A stretch of DNA of 64,000 nt from Azolla caroliniana. Its lineage: Eukaryota > Polypodiophyta. Positions 21,658 to 30,629 of the stretch are shown here, piece by piece (position 1 is the stretch's first letter; each line of letters opens with the position of its first letter). The stretch covers positions 12,896,001 through 12,960,000 of the forward strand of contig JBHGNT010000003.1 in the NCBI GenBank assembly GCA_043228905.1. The letters run 5' to 3'. A program made the position numbers and the translations under genes. The notes under the pieces were generated by a model, which had not been told where the DNA came from, did not search any database, and saw only the letters and a program-made list of their open reading frames with translations.

Positions 21658-22770
21658 TCACCTGGTTGTTTCTTGGACCCTTCTTTCCGCTTCATCCACT
21701 TCTTCTCTTTTGAACTTTCCCTTAGAGAGGCTTCCAAGGATTGACGGCCAAAAGTCAAACTCTTTCTCCTCTTGCCTCCTCACCTCTTTCCCCACTCGGA
21801 TCCCAACTGAGGCCGAGTAGTGGACGGCTTCAACGTGTCGTGCCTCAGCCTCCTCCATTAGCCTTCTCATGCCCCCTCAGCCTTGATTCAATCCCTAGGC
21901 GAGCCTTGTCTCCGTCGAATAGACCCTATTTTTCCAAAAGATAGACAATATCCCTTCTTAGGGCCTCTTGAAAGTGTCCACACTCCCTTCGTAAGTGGTC
22001 GGTATTGTCGCACCACATACATCTTGGCGAGAACATCGGACGTCGATCTTGAGGGCCGCTACTCTCTCTCCTAGCTTGCGCTATTTGGAGATCTCACACC
22101 ATCTTTGTGAGCTTGTCTATTGTCGACCCTCTGGATGGTTCAACCACATTTCTCTCGGGGATGAACCTTGCATGTGGGTGCTCTACCACCCCTGGGTTTG
22201 TGTGTCTCACTAATGGAGCATGTGGATGTTTGGCCGCTCAACAGAGACCCGTCATTCCATTCCCTTCTCTTATTGAAGCAACTACAAACCCGTTTTACCA
22301 TAGCCCAATTCGTCGTGAGCCCATCATCAATTTCGAGGAGGACCCTCACCTTCTCTCGGTCTTGTGCATCAACAACTTTTATTAATCGTAGGACCTTGCT
22401 TGTGTCAAGCACCGTCCTATCGAGAGCCGAAGTGCCATAGTATTTCTCCCCTTGCCAGGAAGCTCAACCCACTCCATAAGATCCCTTTTCGAAATTCTGA
22501 GTGAGTCATCAAGGTCGTAATTCTCGAGGAGTCTTTCTTCGAACTCCTCCCAGTTGCAACAGTTCGCTTGGATCTCGAGTACCTTTGCTTAGATACTCGG
22601 CGTTACCACTATAGCGAATCCAGTTAGACGCCTATCTTCGGGGACATTTCGCATAAGCATTTCGGCCTTATAGGCATCCAAGTAGCTCGTGGTATCTCTT
22701 CCGTTCAACCGACCCGTTGTGCTGACTACCATGTCTATGGCCCGCCCTTTCACGTTGGGTTCGCCAATTG
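21658..22770 (-). pseudogene. Gypsy gag
   Basis: The minus strand from about 22730 reads GRLNGRDTTSYLDAYKAEML, then WEEFEERLLENYDLDDSLRI and VLRLIKVVDAQDREKVRVLL. This pattern fits the helical capsid-like domain of plant gypsy Gag. It is split over at least three frames. A distal fragment at 21870-21658 is Glu/Lys-rich. No zinc knuckle was recognised. Confidence 0.7.
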
Positions 22771-23079
22771 GTGTGTGTATTACTTTCGCGGAGTTTCGTG
22801 CGTGTGTATTACTTGGGCGGGACCATTGGCGTCTTGGACTAGGCAGTACGAAGGGATAGAGAAAACCCGAGGTTTTCTTTACGACAATACTACTTCCCAA
22901 CACCCTCCCGAGAAAGGGCTCGTTGCCCCTTTTGTGGGGCCAGTGGCTTTCGTTGATCATGACTCGTCGAGTTTTCGAGATCACCGCATGAACCAAGTGA
23001 TCAAACGGGTACAAGCAAAGATGAGCACGCAAGATGAATGCACAAGGGAACGACAACACAAACATGAATGCCCGTACTT

Positions 23080-23665
23080 CTTTATGAGGAAGGAGAGGTG
23101 CATGGCCAAGCCGGAATGCTCCCTCGTCACAAGACGACCGAACGTACAAGGAAGACACAAACACACGCACAAATGCTTGTACGCCTTTATGAGGAGGAGA
23201 GGTGCATGGGCACGCCCGAAATGCTCCCTCATCACAAGAATACCGAACATACAAGGAAGACACAAACAGACGCACAAAATACTCGTACACCTTTATGAGG
23301 AGGAGAGGTGCATGGGCATGCCCGAAACGCTCCCTCGTCAGAAGATGACCAAATGTACAAGGAAGACACAAACACGTGCACAAAATGCTCGTACGCCTTT
23401 ATGAGGAGGAGAGGTGCATGGGCATGCCCGAAATGCTCCCTCGTCACAAGACGACCGAACGTACAAGGAAGACACAAACACACACACAAAATGCTCGTAT
23501 GCCTTTATGAGGAGGGGAGGTGCATGGGCACGCCCGAAACACTCCCTCATCGCAAGACGACCGAACGTACAAGGAAGATGCAAGCACACGCACAAATGCT
23601 TGTACGCCTTTAAGAGGAGGAGAGGTGGATGGGCACGCCCGAAACGCTCCCTCGTCACAAGACGG
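23080..23665 (-). repeat. ~106-bp tandem repeat in the 5' LTR
   Basis: The GAGG of TTTATGAGGAGGAGAGG recurs at 23086, 23191, 23297, 23403, 23509 and 23614, with spacings of 105-106. One more copy follows the insertion at about 24435. Long frames across it are artefacts of low stop content, not genes. Confidence 0.9.
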
Positions 23666-23990
23666 TGTCGGGCCTTTCAGCGCCGGATTGTTGCGTGAGT
23701 CGGGTGGGAACTGCTGGGGTTTTGGACTAGGAGAAAGAAGAATATGAGATAAGGTTTGTTACAAATAGATTGCAAGATGAAGATATGAAACTCATGAATC
23801 CCATGAGTATAGTGTATTAGTTGATACTTAGATTGTAAGGGAGAAATAGATGGCAAAATCGTGAATTCCCACGAATACTTTATATTAATCAACCCTTATA
23901 AAAAATCAACAACCATATACATCTTTTCTCTCTTCCTTATATAGTGATGGAAGAGGCTAATCATAGCATCATGCTTTTTCCTAAAGTGTT

Positions 23991-24136
23991 CATGCACACT
24001 AGATGTGCATGAGTTTCCTTTTTCAACCATGCTTTTTTATTTCCTAAATATAGTGCTCATGCACACTAGATGTGCATGAGTAATTGGCTTGCATTTTTCT
24101 TCCAAATAAAGTTTTCACGCACTCTAAAAGTGCATG
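23991..24136. repeat. Three spaced CATGCACA/TGTGCATG hairpins
   Basis: CATGCACA-CTAGA-TGTGCATG occurs at 23991-24011 and again, identical, at 24058-24078. A diverged third copy lies at 24116-24136. Perfect 8-bp stems at about 60-bp spacing could be protein-binding sites or RNA hairpins of the inserted LTR. Confidence 0.7.
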
Positions 24137-24214
24137 ATTTACTTTTTTGTAAAAATAGGTGTAAATATAAGTCTTATACCTATTAAATCTATATTTAGAT
24201 CACTTATGGTAAGT

Positions 24215-24268
24215 TAGTACAATGGTAAAGTTTGGGTTTGTTTACATGGAGGTATAGGGTTTGAATCT
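24215..24268 (+). other. tRNA-like A/B boxes in the LTR insertion
   Basis: TAGTACAATGGTAAAG is followed by GGGTTTGAATC about 30 bp later, resembling pol III A and B boxes. Evidence is resemblance only. Confidence 0.3.
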
Positions 24269-25406
24269 TACCCTATGCATGTAATAATAATTTTAATATT
24301 TTCTTTTATTTATTTATACGTACTTAAATCGGATATATTTTTTACATATTTCACGTAGTGTGCGAATTACACTATGACAACGGTCAAACGTACAAGGAAG
24401 ATACAAACACACGCACAAATGCTTGTACGCCTTTATGAGGAGGAGAGGTGCATGGGTATGCCCGAAACGCTTCCTCGTCACAAGACGGCCGAACGTACAA
24501 GGGGACAAGAACAAAGAAAGAAAGAAAAACATGAATGATATTGGTTAAAGAAATAAATATGTGTTCAATTCCAACGCAAGAGGGCCCTTTATAAAATAGG
24601 GCTTGATTACAATGTGGCAACTTCTAGTTAAACACAAGCTCAACAAAACATAAATACTAAATGCCCTTAGAGACAAAAGCAAATCCGAACACGGAGCACG
24701 AACACGAAGAAGACGAACACACGAGCACCACAAAAATGCCGACCCCAACGAACCACGACCACCCGAACGGCGAGCACACGGGCTCGCAATGACGAACAAG
24801 GGCGAAGCAATGCCGAACCAATGAGGCTCGAGCTCACGAGCACCGTAAACGAGCACTTCGAGTGCCAACGCGAAGAAGACAAGCACGTGGCGATGAGGGG
24901 ATGAAGGGGTATGAGATGAAGAGAAATGGTGAAGATGAAGACGAAGAGCTTCGAAAGAAAAATGGCGATAGTCTCCTCGTCCCAAAACGTCCTCCTAAAT
25001 GAGCCCCCTCGACCTCCTTTTATCGGAAAAAAGGAAGGGGGGTCGCTAATTTTGTCTTCAATGCAAAAAGGAATAAAATTCCTTAAATCACGCTGCATTG
25101 TAAGACCAGATTTGAACCGTGCACCTCTAGCTAGGAGTCAATGTGACTATCGACTAATGCATTAACTCTCTCTTATATAATATATAATTCTATATCTACA
25201 AATTTATAGCATGTCTTCTGTCTACTTTTTATCTGTCCTCTCTTACTTTTTACACGAGTTTCTATACCTCCTTTCCACCCTTTCTTTTCCCTTTTCTTTT
25301 GCATATGCACAATTAATTGCCTTTGTGTGCACATACATTGCACATGCACATTTTGACCCACCCTTTCCCCGGTTTTTCCCACACTCGAGGCTGCCACATC
25401 ACGACA

Positions 25407-26085
25407 CCGGCTTCTCGACAAGAGGGTGGACACTCCATAAGGGGAATCTCTTGATTACTAGAGGACTGAAGGTGTACTCATTGTGCCCACTATATGTAAC
25501 TATCAAAGAGGGAGACCTATTCTTGGTAGACATTCTTGTGTCATCGTTATGGCACAGGCGACTCGGTCACCTCAACAAAGTCGGCATCACGCACCTATCT
25601 AAAGACGACTACATTCTTTAAGCTTTCCTTCTTTGACCATTAGTTTTGTGTGCATTGATAATACGGCAAACAGAGTGTTGTTACCCCTCCGATAAGAGAG
25701 CCGAGAGACTCGAATCCACTCGACTTGGTCCATTCATATGTTTGTGGCCTAATGCCATATTAGTCTCTCAGTGGCACATCATACTTTGTTACATTCATCG
25801 ATGATGCAACCAGGAAGGTATAGGCATATCTAGCAAAGGTCGAAAGTTCATGTGTCCTCGATCTTTTGAGAATGGCTCACAATGGTTGAAAACTAATTTG
25901 GCCAAAAGTTGAAATGTTTGCGACCGGAATATGGTGAAGAATTCAAATCGGACGAGTTCATCAATTTTTGTCCACAACGCGGCATCAGAAGAGAGCTTAG
26001 GACCCCACATAGTCTGGAATAAAATAGTGTTGCAGAAATAATGAATCCAACAATCCCAAAGCGAATTGTCGTGTAAAAGAGTAGC
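25407..26085 (+). pseudogene. Copia pre-integrase and integrase (3' half of the interrupted element)
   Basis: Continues the copia element broken at 16062. GFSTRGWTLHKGNLLI and LWHRRLGHLNKVGITHL are the pre-integrase and zinc-binding motifs. Diverged integrase core follows in shifting frames: YFVTFIDDATRK near 25790, then a region corresponding to EYGGEFKS. Many stops are present. Coding similarity ends near 26085, before RT. Confidence 0.75.
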
Positions 26086-26165
26086 GTGTGCGAAAGAGTT
26101 ATGTGCGAACATAACGAGCTTCGCCGAACAACAGAGAACAGGCAGTGAGGAATACACAAAGTATG

Positions 26166-26167
26166 AG

Positions 26168-26199
<32 letters not shown>

Positions 26200-26200
26200 T
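26166..26200. repeat. (GATA)n microsatellite at a LINE 3' end
   Basis: About eight GATA units lie exactly where the 3' tail of the minus-strand LINE fragment should be. Short tandem-repeat tails are common in LINEs. Confidence 0.9.
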
Positions 26201-27200
26201 ATATTATCATCTTCGGAGGTCAAATATGACCTATGAGACCAAACATATTACATTTCACGTGAGACGTGTAAAAGTGAGTAGTGACTCTCGATGTTCAAGA
26301 ACTTTACCAATGAATGTTGCAATTGAGAATGCACATTGTGGTTGTGAGAGGAATTCATGCAAGGATTGGGCTCGGTCAAAGAGATGTGGAAAGCATGGTC
26401 GAATATGATCAAAGGCAGAGCATTGTATCAAAGTGTGATACTCAAACTCACGAACTTGTTTAGGGTAAAGTGTACATACCCGACCACTCTCATCACTTGT
26501 GCCCCAATGCCCTATCTCACATCGCAATGCATGTGAGATAAGGTGCATGGAAGCAATGGTTCAAATGACAGATAACGGTAGTATAATGTGTGAAGCGTGA
26601 GCCTCCACATTTGTCCCATGTCATGATACATTGACGTTGCAAAAAGGCCTCATTTACAGAGGAATCTAGTGATGTATCATGAAGCAAGTGTCTCGCATCC
26701 CATCTACCAAACGATTTTCTATATCTTCCATCCAACCGGAACACAAAACTTTTCTTTTATACATCTTTTGGATCTTTTTGCTTGCTTCGCATGTAATTCT
26801 AGGAAATTGATCTGAGGGAATTTTTTGAACCGTAAGCATGTATTCAACAACCCTTTCCATGGCCATGATCTCAATGGAAAACGATCCCTTCTCAAGGAGG
26901 AGGAGGATGTACGCCGTTTGGTTCTTAACTTGTAGAAACTTTGTAAGAAAATGTTTTTGGACATTTTCAAACTCTTTCCACATAGATTTAGGGATGCTAC
27001 CGCCCCATACTTCCACCCCATAGAGAAGAACCGGTGTCACCAAAGTGTGGAAAAGATATTTCTTGAGGACCCAACAACACTTAATATCTCCAAGATTGCA
27101 TGTGTTCTCGAATGCATGGTATGCTCGCTTACCCGCCTCTAAGCGGCATATAGCACATTCATTCCATCTATGATTTGAAGGAACTTCAAGGCCAAGATAT
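26201..27200 (-). pseudogene. Non-LTR retrotransposon (LINE) ORF2, C-terminal part
   Basis: Minus strand from about 27200: KYLGLEVPSNHRW, ICRLEAGKRAYHAFENTCNL, LFHTLVTPVLLYGVEVWGG, WKEFENVQKHFLTKFLQVK and MAMERVVEYML. These are the thumb/connection motifs after the RT domain in plant LINEs. A later frame has a C/H-rich segment (EFEYHTLIQCSAF) typical of the C-terminal zinc-like region. RT palm and endonuclease are absent. A copia LTR is inserted at its 5' side (27202), and the body is frameshifted near 26540 and 26720. Confidence 0.8.
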
Positions 27201-27201
27201 T

Positions 27202-27519
27202 TGAGAGAGAGAGAGAGAGAGAGTAAGTGAGAAGACACAAAAACTTCTATTGTAGAATAATAATTAGTACTCAGTACATACAATGTGCTCACAAAGCACT
27301 TTTTATACAAGCCCCCTGACAGGGATGACATGAAGTACTGACAAGTACTTCAATGCTCATTAACTGAGCTTGACACTAATTATCCTATAACAGGCCTATT
27401 TACTAAAATAGGCATCTAGGCTATCTAACGGCTTGTCAGATTCCATCCAACTCGACCAACCGATTCGGCTTTTGGTATATTCCGCTGATTCAGCCCATGT
27501 TGAGCTTGTTCACTCATCA
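27202..27519 (-). mobile_element. Copia LTR, minus orientation
   Basis: On the minus strand it starts TGATGAGTGAACAAGC next to a polypurine-like AGGGGAG tract (27520-27527) and ends in a CT-rich run. It is related to LTRs at about 47760-48163, 60126-60525 and 61647-62031. Shared features are a GA/CT tract, TTTTATACAAG(C/T)CC and a pair of AAGTACT words around GTACTTCAA. Confidence 0.7.
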
Positions 27520-27539
27520 CTCCCCTTCAAGCTCAACTT

Positions 27540-29463
27540 GAGGTCCCGATGTATCAACTCTAGCCGGTTCTAGCCTTCAGCTTCTCCTGGTTTTTTCCCG
27601 CCTTGATCGCCCCCCTCATTCGGTCTGGTCTGGTCCTGCGTCCCACAACCCCTCTTCTCCAACAATCCTCAACCCATTTGGTTCCACGCATCTCGACCCC
27701 TACGATCGCCATGTTTGCTCTTCAGGCCCTTATCAGCTCCCTCCCTATCATGGCATTGGTACCCCTCGACCCGTCGGCTCCTCCGTATCGGTGTTAGCTT
27801 CGGTTGCCTCCTTGTCCACCCTGCCTTCATGTGATTCGGCTTGTCCAAATTACTCTTCTCCATTGAATCGGCTATCTTTTTATTCATTCTTGCGTTTGTT
27901 CGAATTGGTTGTCTCCGATTCGTATTCAGTTCGGGCCTTGACTATCTCAACCCAAGTCCTCGCCTTCTTCCCATGGCTCTGCGTCCCCCTCATTCGGTTG
28001 GCTTCGGCTCCGGCTTGTTCCTTTGGCCATTACCCTGTATTTGGCAAGTCTATACCTTGCTGATCTTCTTCAATTCATCCTTTTGTCTGATGCATGCTTG
28101 GCTTCTTCAGTCCTTCCAGATGTTCCGACTTCTCCAATTGTTCCGAATTGGTTGTCTCAGATTTTTCTTCAGTTCCGGCGTGCTTTTGTCTGAATTGGTT
28201 GTCTCTTATTTGTATTCAATTCAGGCCTTGACTATCTCAACCCAAGTCCTGGCCTTCTTCTGCATGGCTCTGCCTCCCCCTCATTCAGTTGGTTTCGGCT
28301 CCGGCTTGTTCCTTTGGCCGCCCCCCCTATATTTGGCTAGTCTATACCTAGCTGCTCTTCTTCAATTCGTCCTTTTGTTCGACGCATCCTTGCTTCTTCA
28401 GTCATTTCGGATGTTTTGAAATCAAATTCCTCATCCGATCCAGCTTCTCGGATATCTCTCACCTTCTCACCTTTCCTTTATCTTTCACGTGTCCCCCTCA
28501 ATTTTCGTATGTCGAGGTGATGTAGAACAAGCATACTCGAATTGGCTCTCTCTGATTTGTCTTTAGTTCGGGCCTGCTTTTGTTTGAATTGGTTGTCTCT
28601 GATTCATATTCAGTTCGGGCCTTGACTATCTCAACCCAAGTCCTAGCCTTCTTTTGCATGGCTCTGCCTCCCCCTCATTTAGTTGGCTTTGGCTTTGGCT
28701 TTTTCCTTTAGCCACTCCCCCTGCATTTGGCTAGTCTATACCGAGCTGATCTTTTTCAATTTGTTCTTTTGTCCGATGCATCTTTGGCTTCTTCAATTGC
28801 TCTGGATGTTTTGACTTCTTCAGTTGTTCTAAAATCGAATCCATCCTCCGATTCGTTTTCTTGGACATCACTCTCCTTCTCTCCTTTACTTTATCTTTCA
28901 CTTCTTCCCCTCAAGTTCGGCATGTCGAGGTGATGTCAACCAAGCATACTCGAATTGGTTGTCTCTGATTCGTCTTCAGTTTGGGCCTGCTTTTGTCCGA
29001 AATGGCTGTCTCCAATTTGTATTCAGTTTCGGCCTTGACTACCTCAACCCAAGTCCTGGCCTTCTTCTACATGGCTCTGCCTCTCCCTCATTTGGTTGGC
29101 TTTGGCTTTGGCTTGTTACTTTGGCAGCTCACCCTGCATTTGGCTAGTCTATACCTAGCTGATCTTCTTCAATTCGTGCCTTTGTTCGACGCATCCTAGT
29201 CATTCAGGATGATTTGACTTCTTCAGTTGTTTTGAAATCGAATCCTCATCCGATCAGGCTTCTCAGACATATCTCGACTTCTCACCTTTACTTTAGTTTT
29301 TGCTTCTCCCCTTGAACTTCGGCATGTCGAAGTGATGTAGAAGAAGCATACTTGAATTGGCTGTCTCCGATTCGTCTTTAGTTCGGGCTTGCTTTTGTTC
29401 GAATTCGTTGTATCCAATTCGTATTCAGTTCGGGCCTTGACTATCTCCACCCAAGTCTTAGCC
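27540..29463 (-). repeat. Tandem array of a copia post-RNase H tail module
   Basis: About five diverged copies of a 290-415 bp unit. The phrase GGCCTTGACTATCTC recurs near 27934, 28224, 28618, 29032 and 29433, and once more near 42952 beyond the DNA transposon. On the minus strand each unit reads like the C-terminal tail that follows RNase H in related copia copies (SDEEFDF, then VVKGL/IVKA-x-x-E-x-ELDTTNS-x-KS). Units are out of frame with each other and carry stops, so this is an amplified remnant. Confidence 0.7.
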
Positions 29464-29467
29464 TTCA
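29464..29467. repeat. Left target-site duplication TTCA
   Basis: TTCA here and at 42573-42576 bracket the terminal inverted repeats. Joining the flanks across one TTCA restores the sequence found in sibling repeat units (GCCTTCnTCTGCATGG). Confidence 0.9.
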
Positions 29468-29494
29468 GGGTCGAAGCACGCTATGGGGTACCAA
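29468..29494 (+). repeat. Left terminal inverted repeat
   Basis: The first 27 bp match the reverse complement of 42546-42572 with three differences, all consistent with recent point change. A shorter TTTTGGCCA block (left near 29514, right near 42536) extends the similarity after an indel. AGTACT palindromes follow at once. Confidence 0.9.
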
Positions 29495-30012
29495 AAAAGT
29501 ACTGTTTTTGGCCACAAAAATTGTCAGTACTTTCAATACTGTTAGTACTGAATAATTCAGAAAAAAAATTAGAGAAAAAGAAAATCGATTTTGGAGAGTG
29601 GGGTGACTGTAGTACAAGTGTCATTTACTGTAGAAGGAGTGGGGGGAACACGTGAGGAGATGTTCTTCCATTTTGGGGGCTATTTTCCCCTCACGTCGAT
29701 TTTGGCGCTTCCCCTCATACTGTTCTTCCTCTATCTCTCTGAGCTTTTCATCACAGACATCCATGTCACGTTTCTGATTTTCCTTCAATCTAAATCTCAG
29801 ACATCCATGTCTGGTTGGAGAGTTTGAGTTGAGGATTTCTAATTTTTTTAGGGTTTCTGTTTTTGTTAGGTTTCGGTTGAGGTACAGAGACTGTTCTGAG
29901 GGTTTAGGTAGCAGCCGATAGTCACTTCTTTGACAACGACTTTCGTACTTCCACCGATTGCAGTTGATGTCGTGGTGATTTGGGGCTTTTTCCACCAAAT
30001 CGAGGCGGCATT

Positions 30013-30185
30013 GGAGGTTCCTTCCACCAAATCGAGGCGGCATATCCAACGCTCCCTCCACCATTGGAGGTTCCTTCCACCAAATCGAGGTTGCATATCC
30101 ACGCTCCCTCCACCATTGGAGGTTCCTTCCACCAAATCGAGGCGGCATATCCAACGCTCCCTCCACCATTGGAGGTTCCTTCCAT
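30013..30185. repeat. 53-bp minisatellite in the transposon 5' leader
   Basis: GGAGGTTCCTTCC recurs at 30013, 30066, 30118 and 30171 (spacing 52-53). Apparent minus-strand ORFs of Gly/Trp/Pro repeats across it are by-products. Confidence 0.9.
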
Positions 30186-30575
30186 CCATTTTTTTATTTT
30201 CAGTACTAAAATGTTTCATTTCTTCATATTTCAGTACTAAATTATTAGAATTGACATTTGCCATATTTGATATGTAATTCTAATGTTTGAAACAAAATAT
30301 TTCTCACTTTGCAGGCCACATTTAAAAACATTTGATTGTGTTTTCTTGGTTGAGTCTATATATCCACGCTCCCTCCACCATTGGAGGTTCCTTCCATCCT
30401 TTTTTTTCATTTTCAGTACTAAAATGTTTCATTTCTTCATATTTCAGTACTAAATTTTTAGAATTGACATTTGCCATATTTGATATGTAATTCTAATGTT
30501 TGAAACAAAATATTTCTCACTTTGCAGGCCACATTTAAAAACATTTGATTGTGTTTTCTTGGTTGAGTCTATATA
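30150..30575. repeat. ~213-bp tandem duplication upstream of the transposase
   Basis: Two nearly identical copies, about 30150-30360 and 30362-30575. Each contains two CAGTACTAAA words and a TTTGCAG acceptor-like site (near 30308-30314 and 30521-30527). The second copy ends 55 bp before the transposase ATG. It may duplicate a promoter or a 5' UTR intron end. Confidence 0.85.
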
Positions 30576-30629
30576 ACATTAACTACTTTCGCAAGACACT
30601 TAATTTTTGTGGATAAATCTAGTGACCGA

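Larger units (their letters stand above)
23666..24379. mobile_element. Solo-LTR-like insertion within the gypsy LTR
   Basis: A 714-bp block interrupts the repeat unit. It starts TGTCGGGC, ends ATGACA, and is flanked by ACGG(T) at 23662-23666 and 24380-24384. TG...CA ends and a 4-5 bp duplication fit a solo LTR. It has no coding content, three hairpin motifs near 23991-24136, and a tRNA-like box pair near 24215-24268. Confidence 0.65.
16063..25406 (-). mobile_element. Ty3/gypsy LTR retrotransposon inserted in a copia element
   Basis: A 9.3 kb minus-strand element lies between two related LTR blocks. Copia coding stops at its left edge and continues at its right edge (pre-integrase LWHRRLGHLNKVG). 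Gene order on the minus strand is gag, protease-like, RT, RNase H, integrase, the order of Ty3/gypsy. All coding parts carry frameshifts or stops. LTR ends read TG...CA. Flanks (TCCGT left, CCGGC right) do not give a clean 5-bp duplication, so the exact edges may be off by a few bases. Confidence 0.85.
22785..25406 (-). mobile_element. 5' LTR of the nested gypsy element, expanded and interrupted
   Basis: On the minus strand it starts TGTCGTGATGTGG at 25406 and ends near 22785. It carries about seven copies of the ~106-bp unit against three in the other LTR. A ~714-bp insertion lies at 23666-24379. Its minus strand has TTTATAAAGGGCCC near 24585-24600, a plausible TATA box, in a part missing from the other LTR. 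The interior side (22740-22785) should hold the primer-binding site; TTGGCGAACCCAACG on the minus strand is a candidate. Confidence 0.75.

Noticed and set aside
22981-23747. Several 75-260 codon frames on both strands of the gypsy LTR
   Set aside because: They are by-products of the ~106-bp tandem repeat, which has few stops in most frames. No domain or codon bias.
27603-29199. Plus-strand frames resembling membrane proteins (Phe/Leu/Ser-rich)
   Set aside because: They are antisense to the copia tail-module array. The coding signal is on the minus strand.
29621-30264. Minus-strand frames of 80-180 codons rich in Gly, Trp and Pro
   Set aside because: They translate the 53-bp minisatellite in the transposon leader in several frames. 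Not a gene.
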